A stretch of 64,000 nt of DNA from Mariannaea sp. PMI_226 (GCA_024336345.1 JANFOG010000007.1:1488001-1552000), one strand, 5' to 3'. Counted from the stretch's first letter, positions 22,772 to 34,890 are shown. The notes: generated by a model from the letters alone, not told the origin. Translations and numbers: made by a program.

Positions 22772-23460
22772 TTATGGACAGTCCCAGGCTTTTAAAAATT
22801 TACATGGTACATACATCCGGATCCCAGAACACACTCCGCAGTGAAGGCCCCATAACTTTAGAGTAAAGGCTGCATGTCATTAGCTAGTTAGGATATTTTT
22901 CAAATCAGAATACATGAAGCGAGGTAGCAGGTATTGGAAAGATAATTTCATTTTGGTAGGATTAAAAGGGCGTTGTGCTGGCGTTACGTGGAATAATGAG
23001 AGCTGCAGTAAGTGCCACTGAAAACTGATTGATTACCAAGACTGTAGGCGTTAGAAAGCCTAAAGAAGTAGTGTGTGGCTTCTTGTGTCAATGGCCATGC
23101 TTGACTGCTCTCAACAACACTCTGAATTTGGTGAATGAGCTAATGTAACCCTACTTAAAGCACACAAAGAGATCTTGGTGTGTTTATTTGTACATCAATC
23201 AGTAGGGACCAAAATTGCTCGGGCATTTATGGCTACTAGCTATGATACAGCTAGATAACGACTGATTATTGACATTCTTAGCGAAGTCATACCTTGGGTC
23301 TTATTACTTGAAATATAATAGCCTAATCAACTAAAAAGAGATAAACTAGTGGAGATTGCAATAAGAAGTTTATATTAGCGGGGGATTAGACTACCTTGCG
23401 CAATGGGTTTAATAAGTAGGTAAAGCACTAATAAGTATTATACCTAAAGTACCTAGTAGT
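22772..23460. other. AT-rich intergenic
   Basis: No frame, motif or RNA gene recognised. The sequence is AT-rich and stop-rich on both strands. Confidence 0.5.
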
Positions 23461-24525
23461 TTAGCACGCTCGAACCTTGAAGGCTAGAGAAACCTGCCCA
23501 GTTACCACGCCCGCAGTGTTCAAGCGTTGCAAGTAATGAAAGTCCGAAAGCTGCTGTCGCATTTCTCGAGTTCCGATATCGAGTTGCTCGAGTATTTCCA
23601 TCACGACGGCGTAAAGAATCTCAATGTTTCCGTCCTCAATCTTAACTGCAATGCCAATCCCGCCATCTGCCCCGAGCCGCTTCGTCTGTTTCGACGACCG
23701 AATACCAATTCCGTAAAAGCCGTCTGCTCCAACCTTGCCGATCAAGGCGCCCTTGAAACTACTCATAAGCCGAGTGCAGAAGCGGCCCTCTCCTCCAATC
23801 ATCTCGGGGTGTTGTGTCATTGCTCGAAAGATGAGCGCTTGGTGTCGCGTTCGCGGGTTCGCAGAAGCATGATTGACCTCCACATCATCAAGAGCACTGG
23901 CGAACCCAGCATACATCTTGGCCATATAATGCAGTGGAACAGCAGGCGCTGGAAGGTTGCATCCATCAATGCCCCACGCTACATCATTCTCATTTAGTCC
24001 ACAAAGTTCTTCAAAAACCCGTCTGACCTTGAGTTGCATCGGGTGGTCTGATAAGTGATACTCAGCAATATCGGCATTTAATGTACGAGCTCCGCCTAAC
24101 ATGCCAGCGTGCTTTCCCGAACAATTGTTGCATATCTCGGTTGGTTTATAGTCGTTCTTGATCCAACTGCGATTGACGTCCTCATTTAAGGCTGGGTGCC
24201 CACCACATCGGAGGTCGCTCTCAGTCACTTCGACCTTGGCGAGCATGGATCGAACACGGGCAATGTGTCTATCCTCACTACTGTGAGACGCACACATCAG
24301 AGCTATATCAGCTACATCAAAAGCAAACTTGTCATGGGCCCCAGTTTCAAGAATTGCCAGTGTTTGAGCAGGTTTGGCAGCTGATCGGGCCAAGGTCATG
24401 CGGGAGGGATTTCCGACTGCGAATAGGAGTTTTCCAGACCTATCAACCACAGCTGCGTAGACTCCATGTTGATTCTCGATGATACCACCTCTGTCTGTGA
24501 TGACGTAGTCCGCTGTTCGTGTCAT
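23461..24525 (-). CDS. L-asparaginase, Rhizobium-type (class 3, Asparaginase_II family)
   Basis: A single exon of 354 residues. It hydrolyses L-asparagine to aspartate and ammonia. The family is the ReAII/AnsA type first described in Rhizobium etli, unrelated to the type I/II bacterial and yeast asparaginases. The diagnostic residues fall at the same numbers as in that enzyme as I recall it: Ser48 and Lys51 in RSAAKPAQ, Cys135 and Lys138 in CNNCSGKHAGM, and Cys189 in GIDGCNLP. All are present, and Cys135, Lys138 and Cys189 form the metal site. There is no signal peptide, so it is probably cytosolic. The length equals the bacterial enzymes, and the lack of introns suggests an old horizontal transfer, although related genes occur in many ascomycetes. 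No operon-like partner is visible. Confidence 0.92.
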   Translation of the reverse strand: MTRTADYVITDRGGIIENQHGVYAAVVDRSGKLLFAVGNPSRMTLARSAAKPAQTLAILETGAHDKFAFDVADIALMCASHSSEDRHIARVRSMLAKVEVTESDLRCGGHPALNEDVNRSWIKNDYKPTEICNNCSGKHAGMLGGARTLNADIAEYHLSDHPMQLKVRRVFEELCGLNENDVAWGIDGCNLPAPAVPLHYMAKMYAGFASALDDVEVNHASANPRTRHQALIFRAMTQHPEMIGGEGRFCTRLMSSFKGALIGKVGADGFYGIGIRSSKQTKRLGADGGIGIAVKIEDGNIEILYAVVMEILEQLDIGTREMRQQLSDFHYLQRLNTAGVVTGQVSLAFKVRAC

Positions 24526-27524
24526 AAGAAGTGTAGGTGACCAGAGGCTACACTAGATTTGATCGTGGGTAGTAGAAGGGCGATAAAAAATAAAGTGACT
24601 CTGATTAACCTCAAAATATTGTCGATCGATATGACCACTTAATGTACTACTTGTGTTTAATACAGCTCAGAAACCTGTGAGTATGTTTGGAGAGACTTGT
24701 CGAAGCTGTTAGAATCAATGTGTCACGAAGGGCGCGCATCCCAGGCAGGGCGAGACGAATCTGTGGAAAATTGCCGGCAAATGCATTATTTTTTTTCCTG
24801 TGCGTACGTTGAGATCAGCCCGTGCTAATCTCTTTCTAGTAAACTTATCCGATTGCAAGGCTGTTTTTCAAAAGAGTATCTGAGAATCGCAAAAACAAGG
24901 ATGGCGAATTACCCACTAAATCTCCCCTGTAAAAAGGCTCTCCCAGCACCCATTATTAGCGCTTCGTTACTAGGTAACTGCTGGGGCACCTTATTAGGGT
25001 GTCCACCAAGCCATGTAAGAAGAGGCATGATCGAGCTGCTCAGCAAGGCTTCTGATTCCTCATCATCTTGCAAGGGCCAGGGGGAAGGGGGAGGTTTTGC
25101 CCTACGTAACGCTTATCTAGCTACGGACAACGGGGTTACAGGATCCATAGGGTAGTGGCATACTCTAGGGGTGAGGATATTGTCAGCTCACGGAGGTGTC
25201 TCTAGGTATTCTAGGTATTCTGTTTAGGTTCCACTCAGTTTCCTTGACAGCATTTCTCGTCATTCGCCAACGTCATGGCCTCGGCACCTCGTTTGGAATA
25301 ACCAAAGCCGAAAAAAGACACAACTCTTAACGCATATATCTCTCTTTCGACTATTCTATCACTGATAGCTGTGGTCGCGTTGAGAACTGCTTACGACGGC
25401 GGCTCAATTGACCTCTTCTCTAATAGCATAGTCACGACACTACTGCAGACATGTCTGTCTGACTATGTAGAGACCGAGATGGCTTTGGCTAACTTGGGGG
25501 CGAGTCGTTGTAAGGGCTCATGTTTTCGCTCAAGTCCCACCTTTAAACCTACAAACAGGTTAACCGCGGCAAAGCTGAAAGACGGTAGTGATTTAATCAC
25601 CTATCGGAAGATATACTTGTTACAAGTCATTCTCAGTTGTATTTTGACCCGCCGATTCTGAGAGTTACATCTAGCGGTATACTTGTGGATGATTTTGCGG
25701 AGTTTGGAACCAACAAAACCTTGAGTGGACCATTGTGAGATGATAACCGTGAGCTGATGTGACAGAATAATTAAACGCAGCCTCGGCACGATGGACAAGA
25801 TGGAGTCGCATGAAGAATCAAATGGCACACATGTGAGCGAGCAAGTTCTCTGCAGATCCTTGAACGGGCGTCGCATACAAAGTAGGCAAGACTAGAATGT
25901 GAATAATTCGCAAGCTTGTTACGGTTGAGAAGGTCTAGGTTGACGCTGATAATTGAGTTGTTGGGCCAGTTAGATGATCTATTGTACGGTTGAATTGTTG
26001 TGCCGACGGAGTCTCGTAGAAGGTGGCGTTTAGAGAAATTGCAAGAAACCCTTAGAATTAATAAGCGAACAATTTTTGGTTAACGGCGTACGCAGTTACT
26101 CATTTTCCCAATCAACAAGCTTTTTACAGAGAACGGACTTTTTTACTATTAGCGCTGTGGCTGATCATGGTCCTCTCGTAAAACTGTAGGTAACAGTTTA
26201 AAACTATCCAAGACCGAATCACCATTGAATTGAAACAAAGAGTCACTAACACATAACCTATACCCCTAGCCATTTTGGCACTATCTAATCTAGCACCCAA
26301 ACAGGTAATAATTTTTTTAATGGCACAAAGACGGAGTCGGTCAAACATGGCCCCCCGAAGCGGACTTTAATCGTGCTAGCTAGTCCGTGGCAATTCCTCC
26401 TGTTTGCTACCACACCGTTACTTGATTGTGAAGGTAGGTTTTTATTATGTACGTTTTCGTAATTGATGGAAAGGAGGCCCGCTACTTCATATAACTCTTA
26501 AACAGTCTGTACGTTGGTATCGTGAACGGGCGCGCAACTGTCTACACGAAGTGTTTGCTCGAGTAGTGTAAACCTGTACTATACAATCCATAAAGCAGTA
26601 AGTTGGGTTGGACTATAGACATCGAAACTCATTCTCTCAATCGCCATGTCATCGGTGTGATTACTCCAGTGTTCATGGTGCAGTAAAATTGCCTCAGCAA
26701 GCCAAAGAGTACAGAAAAGACCATTCCTAGTCTCTCCAACAAGGTTGATGGTACCGCAAATTGTACATTACTCCCCTAGATACTGTGCTATAATATTTTC
26801 ATTTGCTATAGGGTCAAAAACAGGGATTAGTCATCCCAAGCGAAGCCAAGGGTCACGGTTTGTATAACGTATAGATCAGAGATTGAGGTCCGAAACGTTA
26901 CAGAGGATGTCGAAGCTGTGGTACCAAAGCCCACGGGGAAACTTGAGTCCCTGTACGCTGATCAAAGGACCTCAATGGACTTTTCAACGTAAGAGAATAT
27001 ACACCGAAAATTTTGTCTGACAACACCAGCGTGATATTCCTTTGGAAAGGCCAAAAGCCTTCACGTATCGCGTCCTTTTTTTTATTTACTAAGCTCTCGA
27101 CCCCAACCTTGAAGAAAACGGCTAGAAATCACCTGACAAGAACTGTGCGTGTTCTTCCAGTCTCGTCCATAACAACTAAACTGTACTTGTTACGGTATGG
27201 CGCGCCGCATGAGCAACTAACATGGCAAAGACTATCACAACGGAATTAACCTGATAATAACAAAGTACGGGATTAACAAGTGGAGAAAGGCCTTCACAGC
27301 TTCGAGTACGAGCAACACTAGAAGGAAGATAAGAGCGATTGGAAAGTTTTTAAATATACAACTAAAACAAAGGAGTGAGGTGTTTCCCATGGCTAGACTG
27401 CTAAGGTTTTCTAAATCCATGACGTCTTTAACAGACATTATCCTCGAGCTACCACACTGGAATTTTATCAAGGCCAATCAACTACTTTAGCTCGGCAAAA
27501 AGCCCAGAAACTCAATGACAATAT
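24526..27524. other. 3-kb gene-poor stretch
   Basis: The left end is the asparaginase promoter. Short frames at 24853-25155, 25371-25661, 26124-26348 and 27235-27477 have no motif, intron pattern or recognisable family. A 10-bp unit CTAGGTATTC is doubled near 25202-25221. Nothing else is supported. Confidence 0.45.
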
Positions 27525-28226
27525 CTAATCATAATCACGACTGGCATCGGGGTACATGTAATCGATCCAGTTGCTGAATGACCACCATACCCAGTTCTGA
27601 TACTCACTTACATTGCTTTCTGTGATATCAGAAGACATGCCTTCCATGTGAGGAGCATTATTGGCCGGAGCTTCGACCTGCCAAAACATGGCGTTCTCTC
27701 CATCGATTTCTCCTGTCCCCGTGTCGCCTTTGAGAACGTTGCAGAAAGGCCTGAGCTCGCTCGGAGATATTCCCGGTCCATACACGGCTCCAGTCTCAGT
27801 GTATGGCTCAGCTCGCCCGAAGGCATTCGGTTCGGAGCTCCAGGTGAATTTCGAACACTCGAGCGCTCGTCGCTGGCAATGCAGACACGGCGGTAACTGC
27901 GATTCGCATCTGCAATCATTTTCGATATCGGAATAGTTCACTGATGCCCCTTCGTTTGTTGGCAATGTATTTTGTGTTGTTGCGTTCGACACATCATGAG
28001 CTGAGAGCAATGGCTGACTCAAAAATGAGCTGTCGAAGGTCTCCCGTCCCATTTCATAATGCAGCATACAAATGCCAGCTAACGGAACGCCATCGACGCA
28101 CGCACACCTCTTGTATGGAGACTTTCTTCTAAACGGCCTAATCACTGATGCCCGATTGCGGTTCAGATCTTGATCCTTCCAGAACCGGGTGTGAACAAGT
28201 TGACTGGATGGCGTGGAGGCTGCCAT
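27525..28226 (-). CDS. Hypothetical protein with half a zinc-cluster motif
   Basis: A minus-strand frame of about 233 codons from the first ATG (28226). Residues about 110-130 read CRCESQLPPCLHCQRRALEC. This matches the second half of a Zn2Cys6 cluster (C-x2-C-x6-C), but the first half (C-x2-C-x6-C) and its basic residues are not in place. The C-terminal half is acidic and Trp-rich (NWVWWSFSNWIDYMY), as in some activation regions. The gene lies head-to-head with the oxidoreductase at 28750, 523 bp away. It may be a real small regulator, an exon of a larger gene with unseen introns, or a decayed regulator. I cannot decide. Confidence 0.4.
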   Translation of the reverse strand: MAASTPSSQLVHTRFWKDQDLNRNRASVIRPFRRKSPYKRCACVDGVPLAGICMLHYEMGRETFDSSFLSQPLLSAHDVSNATTQNTLPTNEGASVNYSDIENDCRCESQLPPCLHCQRRALECSKFTWSSEPNAFGRAEPYTETGAVYGPGISPSELRPFCNVLKGDTGTGEIDGENAMFWQVEAPANNAPHMEGMSSDITESNVSEYQNWVWWSFSNWIDYMYPDASRDYD

Positions 28227-28749
28227 AAGGATAATCGACAAAGCACATTGAGTGTGGAGGAGGTTGCAGCATCAAAATAATGCGTCAGCTTGTGCCTATA
28301 GAGCGCTGCTTTCGGGTGTTAGTTGGAGATTCTTATTCCAAGATGAGTCTATAAACCAAAAATTTGTGGATTTCAGCTGATGTGGTACCGGAGGAGTACG
28401 GCTGAGCGAAGACCTCCGTATAGACAATTGTTTAGACCATCCGACGGACGCACGATGTTGAACCGACCCGCCGGCGAAAATATGAGACGAATCGTGCCAC
28501 CTCATGTACCTCACGTTTCCGGCAATGAAAGCTGTCTTGGAATGGTATGGAACTCCGCCTGCGGAGTTTACTTTAATGTGAAAACCGAATGCCGCCCCAC
28601 ACCGGCCATCTCAGCCATAGTGGCGATAGAACTTTTGAGATTATCTATTTATGATAAACCTCAATCCATTGCGGTAAATTTTCTTTCGCCCATCGGCTCT
28701 CAAGCTCACCAGTCTCATTTTCTCTTTCAACTCTTGAACAGCTGCAATA
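28227..28749. other. Shared upstream region of two divergent genes
   Basis: 523 bp between the half-zinc-cluster ORF (minus) and the MDR oxidoreductase (plus). It holds the promoters of both. A CT-rich tract precedes 28750. No particular operator is recognisable. Confidence 0.4.
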
Positions 28750-30100
28750 ATGGCAATGCAGATGCTTTCTATCACGGCACCCACTTACACTGACCCATCT
28801 GGATATGAGCTCTCAACTGTGCCTCGGCCTTCGGTCACAGAGAAGACGGACGTGGTCATACGAGTTCATGCAGCAAGTGTTAATCCTGTCGACGTGAAGA
28901 AGGCCGACGGAGTGTTCAAGCTGGCAATGAAAGAAGAGTGAGTAAATTGCCGGCCGTCCACAATATCCTAGACGCGTTAATGATTGAGTGCTAATGCCAC
29001 TATCGCAAGGTTTCCATACCAGATTGGATATGATGCCGCAGGTGTTGTTATAGATATCGGAGAAAGTGTGAACGGCGTAAAAGTCGGTGACGAGGTTTAC
29101 ACACGATTACCGGAAGTCGGTCGAGGTAATACTAAGTGCTCTTGGGGAACTAGCTCATAGCGTTGATGAACAAGATGGCGATGACACAGATCTGACATAT
29201 TTGGACAGGTGCATGGAGTGAATATGTTAAATGTGCAGAGCGATACGTCTCTCTCAAGCCCAAGAACCTCTCCTTTAGCGACGCCGCGTCGTTGCCACTT
29301 GCTGGTGTCACGGCACTGCAGGTGCTTAGGAAGTACAATGGCTCACTGGAGGGCAAGACAGTCTTCATTCCTGCTGGCTGTAAGTCATGTCATCATCCTA
29401 TTCATAAGTATGGAGTATTGATGCAAATAATTTTATTCAGTGAGCGGAACAGGGATATTTGGGTGTCAACTTGCCAAGAACGTTTTCCGCGCGGGCAAAG
29501 TCATAACTACGGTTTCAACGTCCAAGATCCCAAAAGTCGGAGAGCTGCTGGGCGAAGGCGTTGTAGATCAGGGTGCGTACTAATGACTTTCTATTTTCAC
29601 TCTGCTGACCTTATCCGGTGGTAGTTATTGATTACACCAAACATGATCCCACTGAAATCATCCCTCAAGGCTCCGTCGACTTTCTCTTTGACACAACTGG
29701 CCAAGCTATGCAATTTCTCTCTCTCATGGTTCCTTCCACCAGCACAATTGTATCCATTGCCACGAAACCATCCGCCGCGACTCTTCAGGCGTCGAGCGTC
29801 ATGCAACGACCTGATAACCCCAGCATCCCATTTTTCGGGCGCTTGTTCCTTGACGCAGGTGACACGATGCGTAAACTGCGAGCACGTCGTTGGGGTATCA
29901 CATACATGTATTGGTTCCTAGATCCAAATGCGGAGGACCTGGATACACTTACAGGGTATGTAGAAGAAGGCAAGCTGCTGCCAGTTGTCGGTGCGAAGGT
30001 TGATATGAGGGATCTCAAAAAGGTGCGAGAGGCATGCGAGTTGATTTATAACGGGAAGGGGGGTCTGGGTAAGACTGTACTTGAGGTTATTCGGGACTAA
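28750..30100 (+). CDS. MDR-superfamily NAD(P)H-dependent oxidoreductase (quinone oxidoreductase type)
   Basis: Five exons: 28750-28937, 29010-29125, 29209-29379, 29441-29572 and 29625-30100, giving 360 residues in frame. Introns are 53-83 bp. The N-terminal GroES-like domain contains VHAASVNPVDVKKADG and GYDAAGVV. The Rossmann half starts with SGTGIFGCQLAK (about 160-171) and ends with the family's LGKTVLEV. The cysteine and GHE histidine that bind catalytic zinc in alcohol dehydrogenases are replaced, and there is no four-cysteine loop. It should therefore be a zinc-independent enoyl or quinone reductase using NAD(P)H. Substrate is unknown. It shares its upstream region with the small minus-strand ORF, which could be its regulator (inference). 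Confidence 0.88.
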
Positions 30101-31990
30101 ATACAACAAAGACACAATGATCTAGTCTTGCTAAAGAGGGTATGCTAATTGTAATTAATTGATATTCCTAGAGGATTTGGGAGAAAGTAATTTTATTTTC
30201 GATGCAGTGAGGCCTATCTACGAATGCGTTACAATCTTCTATTAATGCTGCAGGTATTAGAAACTTCACTAAATAAACAAGGCAACATGATATCGTAGCA
30301 TATCGAAACCCAGACGGGGTTTATCGTCCATGAGTTTGAGGGTTCGAAAGTGTCTAGCGTCATGCCATAGGAGAAGAAAAGTATGTGCATGTGGTATATT
30401 ACAATGTTTTTGCACCAATTAAGTATTAGGAACTGATGCAGAAATTATTGTCTGTACGCAATTTTGTCATCGTCTGCCAAATACGAGCGAAGTGATGAGC
30501 CTTTGTTGCCCACTTCATCCAGAACCCCTGGACTCATGCCAAGCAAGTACACTCACTCTAGGGAGTTTCCTTCTGTTTTCCAGCAATCTACACCAGCAAT
30601 AACTCGTTATTGTACCACACTTGAAAGCGAAGCACTGATTACAGTTTATTACTGTCCGTATTTAGGATAAGCGGAGTGGCGATATCCCTACGGTACAGTT
30701 CAGCACTGTGTAAGGAGTCTGCGCTTAGAGACCCCCAGTGCTGATTGGACACTTGCCCAATTGAGATTGTGAGCGATGTGAAGGAAATGCTACACGGATG
30801 CAACAAAATGGAACCGCACTCGAAATAACCCAAAGTCTCTACGACATGTTGACCAAGAAGCAAAAGGAGACAAGTCGGATGAGAAAGGTTAAAGATTCAG
30901 AAGATACAGAGTAGGAAGAAACCGGAGCTAACCCTGCTCACATCCAGGGAATGTTTGACAAAGATGCTTGTGCAATTTAATGCGGGCAGAGAGACGCTGC
31001 TTTTGTAAGTAACTACCGAAATTCTGAGGTGGAAATATAGTTAAGTTGAAGGGATCGATGTAATGACTCTGGCGATAAGCGTCTTCAGGGTAGCTGTGAC
31101 GGTCGGCAGAACCACAAGGCCTACGGAAATATTGGCCCAGTAGTTCATTGGATTGCCCGGGGACATTTCACGACCAAATAATATCGTCAATTTAGTTTAC
31201 TTTAAGGGTAAGGGCGGCGGCCCTCCTTTTTGATATCTTCCACTACGATAACATAGCGAATAGTAACAGTCCTGCAAGGGCATGTGAGATCGTTGAAACT
31301 CTGCAGAGTCTCCGCTCACAACCGATTTTACGCGAACATAGAAAATTTGTAGAGGATAAAGTGAGAATACATAGGGGCTTTACTAAAACGGCTAGTACAA
31401 TAAGTCCAACATAGATCATCGCGGCGCCGATGTCATTATGCACACCATGATCCCCGTGGCTATCTTCATTCTCAACTGTCCGCGTCTGCTATCACATCTG
31501 CTAGGTTATGCTCCCTGAGGCTATGTATTGTTTCGACAGGGCTGCTAACAATCACTTTTTGTTGACGAAATTCCCTAGACTAGCAGATCATGGGATTGCC
31601 GACCATTATTTCCGAGACTACCTAGCAGCCACCCACCCTGGATAAACCAGCCCCCTCTTACCCCCTGCAAATACGCATCCAAGCTGAGTCTTATGTCGAT
31701 TATTTGGTGCGGGGTCGAGTAAGCGGGCTCTACGTAGTCAACAATAAAGAAATAACGGTAAGCCATCTCTTTTCTTTTACTCACCGTGACTAGATTCACA
31801 GACTTGTGACTAGGTCTGCAGACTGGTGATTGTGTGAGGGATCGTCCTGTTTGGACCTGATTTGCGGATGGGGCCATCTGGGGATACAAATACCATCCAA
31901 AGTCATACTTGCAAAGTATGGTCCTCTACGTGCCATCGCAGATCAATAAAGCCTCTTAACTTTTGATAGGCTTATTTCTCAAACGACACG
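30101..31990. other. 1.9-kb intergenic stretch
   Basis: No supported gene. A minus-strand frame at 31243-31443 has a hydrophobic stretch (AAMIYVGLIVLAVLV) that could be one membrane segment, but its surroundings give no gene structure. The last 100 bp lead into the HEAT-like gene. Confidence 0.4.
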
Positions 31991-33313
31991 ATGGAGACCA
32001 ACGACCCTCTTACGGGCATCGATGATATCGATTGGAGCTCTTTTGACCATGCTTATGGTTCCGCTGCGGATGTCCCGCCCTATTTGCGGAAAATTCAATC
32101 AGCAGACGAAGAGGAACGCCAGCTGGGCTGGAGCGGCCTTTACGCGAACATCTATCACCAAGGCACTCGATACAATGCCACTCCCATCGCGATCCCTTTT
32201 CTATACAAAATACTTGACTTTCCTACAACTCCAAAGAAAGAGGAGTTTTTGGAGTATTTTGTAATGCTGTCGTTAGGTGGCCTCAATACTGGCAAGCCTC
32301 TTGGTACTGGTATTACTCCATGGAACAAACGCAAAGAACTTGAGGGTGCTGAAGAGATGCCCAAGATGACCCAAGAAGAGCTAGAAGCGGCAATGGATGA
32401 CGAGGTAGCTTGGGAAGCGGTGAAGCAGCGCACCTCCTATAACAGGCATGTCTGGGGGTATCAATCCTATCGAGCGGTGCAAGCAGGGCTGGATTCGATC
32501 ATTGCTTGCCTGGACAACGAATCGGCGTCTGTACGAGCATATGCTGCCTACGCTCTAGCATGGTTTCCAGATGAGCAGGTCAAAATCAACCTGGCAATGT
32601 TCCGACTTCTCGATGGCGAGCAAGATTTTGCTGTGCGAGCTACAGCCTTTGTCTCACTCTCTGCCCTTCAGGCCGCGGTGGGGGATTTTTCTGAGACTCT
32701 TCTTGTTAAGCGACTGCGAGCAGTCTATTCTGACAATCAATCCATCGAGTTCCTGCGATTTATTTGCAGTATCTGTCTGGTTAAACTTCGGTCACATACG
32801 CCGGAGCAACTCTCCTTAGTCACTCGTAAGTTGATAGACGAGACATACCTCCAAGACTATGAGTTGCCAAATGGGATGGACTCCGAAGAGGGGAAATTGT
32901 CTAAGTTTGCAGGAACCGCATTTCCTTTTATGGGTAATAAACTCAACAAGTTAGCCACGATGGAGCTAGGTTCTCTCAAGGGAAGTGAGAACCCAGACGT
33001 AGCAAGGCTTCTCATAACACTGGCATTCAAGCCAGGAGCTTCCGTTTGGGACATATCGACGATTGAAGCAGCCTTAAATGTAGTGTTTGAAGGTGTCGAG
33101 CCGAACATTGAAGCCGGATATGATAGCTTCAGTCTGATGCAGCAGGAGTTGATCGAGTCTCTGGTGAAATACAACAACACTAGCGGTACCACTAGCCTCT
33201 GGTACACTCTGAGGGAGTTGAAACTGCCACAGAGTGATGATGAATTGCGGAAATTTAAGGCGACCTCAGCTGACCCTTCAAATCACATGGATCCGGAAGC
33301 CGAGGTCAACTAA
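31991..33313 (+). CDS. HEAT-like helical-repeat protein, bacterial-like
   Basis: A single exon of 440 residues with no signal peptide, so it is probably cytosolic. The N-terminus (DHAYGSAADVPPYLR, LYANIYHQGTRY, AIPFLYKIL) has the pattern I know from HEAT-repeat proteins of actinobacteria and other soil bacteria, where HAYG...VP, HQG and AVPFL recur. Helical pairs continue through residues 160-260 (SVRAYAAYALAWF, AVRATAFVSLSALQAAVG). The rest is alpha-helical with less clear repeats and an acidic end. It is a protein-protein scaffold by fold. No catalytic residues are visible. Absence of introns and the bacterial-like signature suggest horizontal gain, but codon use looks like the neighbours, so any transfer is not recent. 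The partner is unknown. Confidence 0.8.
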   Translation: METNDPLTGIDDIDWSSFDHAYGSAADVPPYLRKIQSADEEERQLGWSGLYANIYHQGTRYNATPIAIPFLYKILDFPTTPKKEEFLEYFVMLSLGGLNTGKPLGTGITPWNKRKELEGAEEMPKMTQEELEAAMDDEVAWEAVKQRTSYNRHVWGYQSYRAVQAGLDSIIACLDNESASVRAYAAYALAWFPDEQVKINLAMFRLLDGEQDFAVRATAFVSLSALQAAVGDFSETLLVKRLRAVYSDNQSIEFLRFICSICLVKLRSHTPEQLSLVTRKLIDETYLQDYELPNGMDSEEGKLSKFAGTAFPFMGNKLNKLATMELGSLKGSENPDVARLLITLAFKPGASVWDISTIEAALNVVFEGVEPNIEAGYDSFSLMQQELIESLVKYNNTSGTTSLWYTLRELKLPQSDDELRKFKATSADPSNHMDPEAEVN

Positions 33314-34884
33314 GACGTTTGCTATCTTCAGGTTAGCATACGAGCTTACAGAGAAAACTCATATATGTTCATGTCACTTTGAAAGAAAGAAAGCCTTAAT
33401 ACTTAAAAGATACATATATTCAAGGCCGCTCTAATTACAGTGTCCTGATAACTTTGATTATGAACACGAAGCCAAGGTGCATCCTTTGAGTCACCAGGGA
33501 TATCCTAGATGGCCTCCGCATGCAAGGAAGTAAATACCACTTGGGGAAATTTAAGAGAAAAGAAACAAAGCTTTGATGGTCTCTATAGGAGGGAGACCTG
33601 TCTCGCCAGCTGAGTAGTTATTTGCCTCCACATTACCGAGGCAGAATCTGACGAAAGACTATATCTGAATTGGGGAAGTGAAGTAGGTTACTGATCATTA
33701 CCCTTACCTCCCTTTACCTATGCAGAACCAGACCAGAGACTATAGGGGAAGCGGGTTATAAACCATTGCCCTTGCCTCACTTCCATCTATGCTGTAACAG
33801 GAAGGCTCGCCGACAGTATTGTCCAAGTACGGAGGTAGCTGCAAAATCGCACTCAATACGAGTTCTGCTAGATGCTTTGTCTCAATTGGTGGTCGGCCTA
33901 TTATTGGCCAGAGGTGTATCTTTCCTCGCTATAATTCTCGATTGCCTTTGCTAGTTTGCGATCCAAATAGGAATTTGCTAGAGAGAGGCACAGTAGTAAG
34001 CGGCATCCATAAGGGGACGATCGGTGAGAAATCGGGTGACTTTTCAAGCGCCGAAATATGGCTTAGGAGCTCGGTAGCACATGCAATTGTTGTCGTCGCT
34101 ATGGACCGAGCCCCATGGGGTATTGTTTTTTTTTTGCCTACGACCCTAATAATCGAAGTGTGAATTTTTTTTTCTTTTCCTTAGTTCACTATGGAGATTC
34201 TCTTGAGATGTATAGTATAACAGCTCATAGTAACGCACCCCGCGTTCAACCGTGGTCACTCTAGCTCCAGATCAAGCTCTACCAGACACGTCTACTATTG
34301 AGGCTGCATATTGTTTGATAGCTATGGCGTAGGTCCGTCCGACTAAAATAGAATGTTGAATACAAAATTTCCACTGCGTCCTCGAAACGTTCCCTTATTA
34401 TGAGTAAGGTACTGTAGCAGAAATAGCGGAAGACCCTGCTTTTCAGAGCAGAAGAATATCTGTTTAGTGCATTTCTGGATCTCTCGTTGCTACGTCGGAG
34501 ATCTATGCCCGTCTTGGTAGGATGATTCGTCTAGACCCTAGGCACTTGTAGCAAACATGGGTCCTTGCTACCCCTCATTATTCAATTTATAGCTTCCTTA
34601 ACTAGATGAAGCGAACAAAAATTAGTCTACCAGCCCCGGATTTGGGGTCCGGATTCGGGGCGAGGGTGCATTACACGCTGGGAAGGTGGAAGCAAGGCGA
34701 ACAGGAGCAGGGCCGCATTCGACCTGGTATTAAGCCATATGGGACAAATTCACAAGAGGATTAGAGAAACCTCTGATGCACCCCAGCGGTTGGCAGCTCC
34801 GGGATGGATACTATCAACTTTGTGACAATTTATGATTCCCTCGCACCGCAGGGGGACCCCGTTGGCGTTGTGAGAACAAACGAG
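33314..34884. other. Intergenic, no gene recognised
   Basis: Small frames only (for example 33819-34163 plus). None has a motif. Short T runs occur near 34125-34175. The right end contains the promoter of the next gene. Confidence 0.45.
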
Positions 34885-34890
34885 TATATA
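34885..34890 (+). promoter_or_regulatory. Probable TATA box of the AttH/CrtC-fold gene
   Basis: TATATA is located about 100 bp upstream of the ATG at 34987 and is followed by a CT-rich leader. Confidence 0.35.

Noticed and set aside
31243..31443. Minus-strand 66-codon frame with a hydrophobic segment
   Set aside because: A hydrophobic stretch in AT-rich DNA is not enough evidence, and no exon pattern surrounds it.
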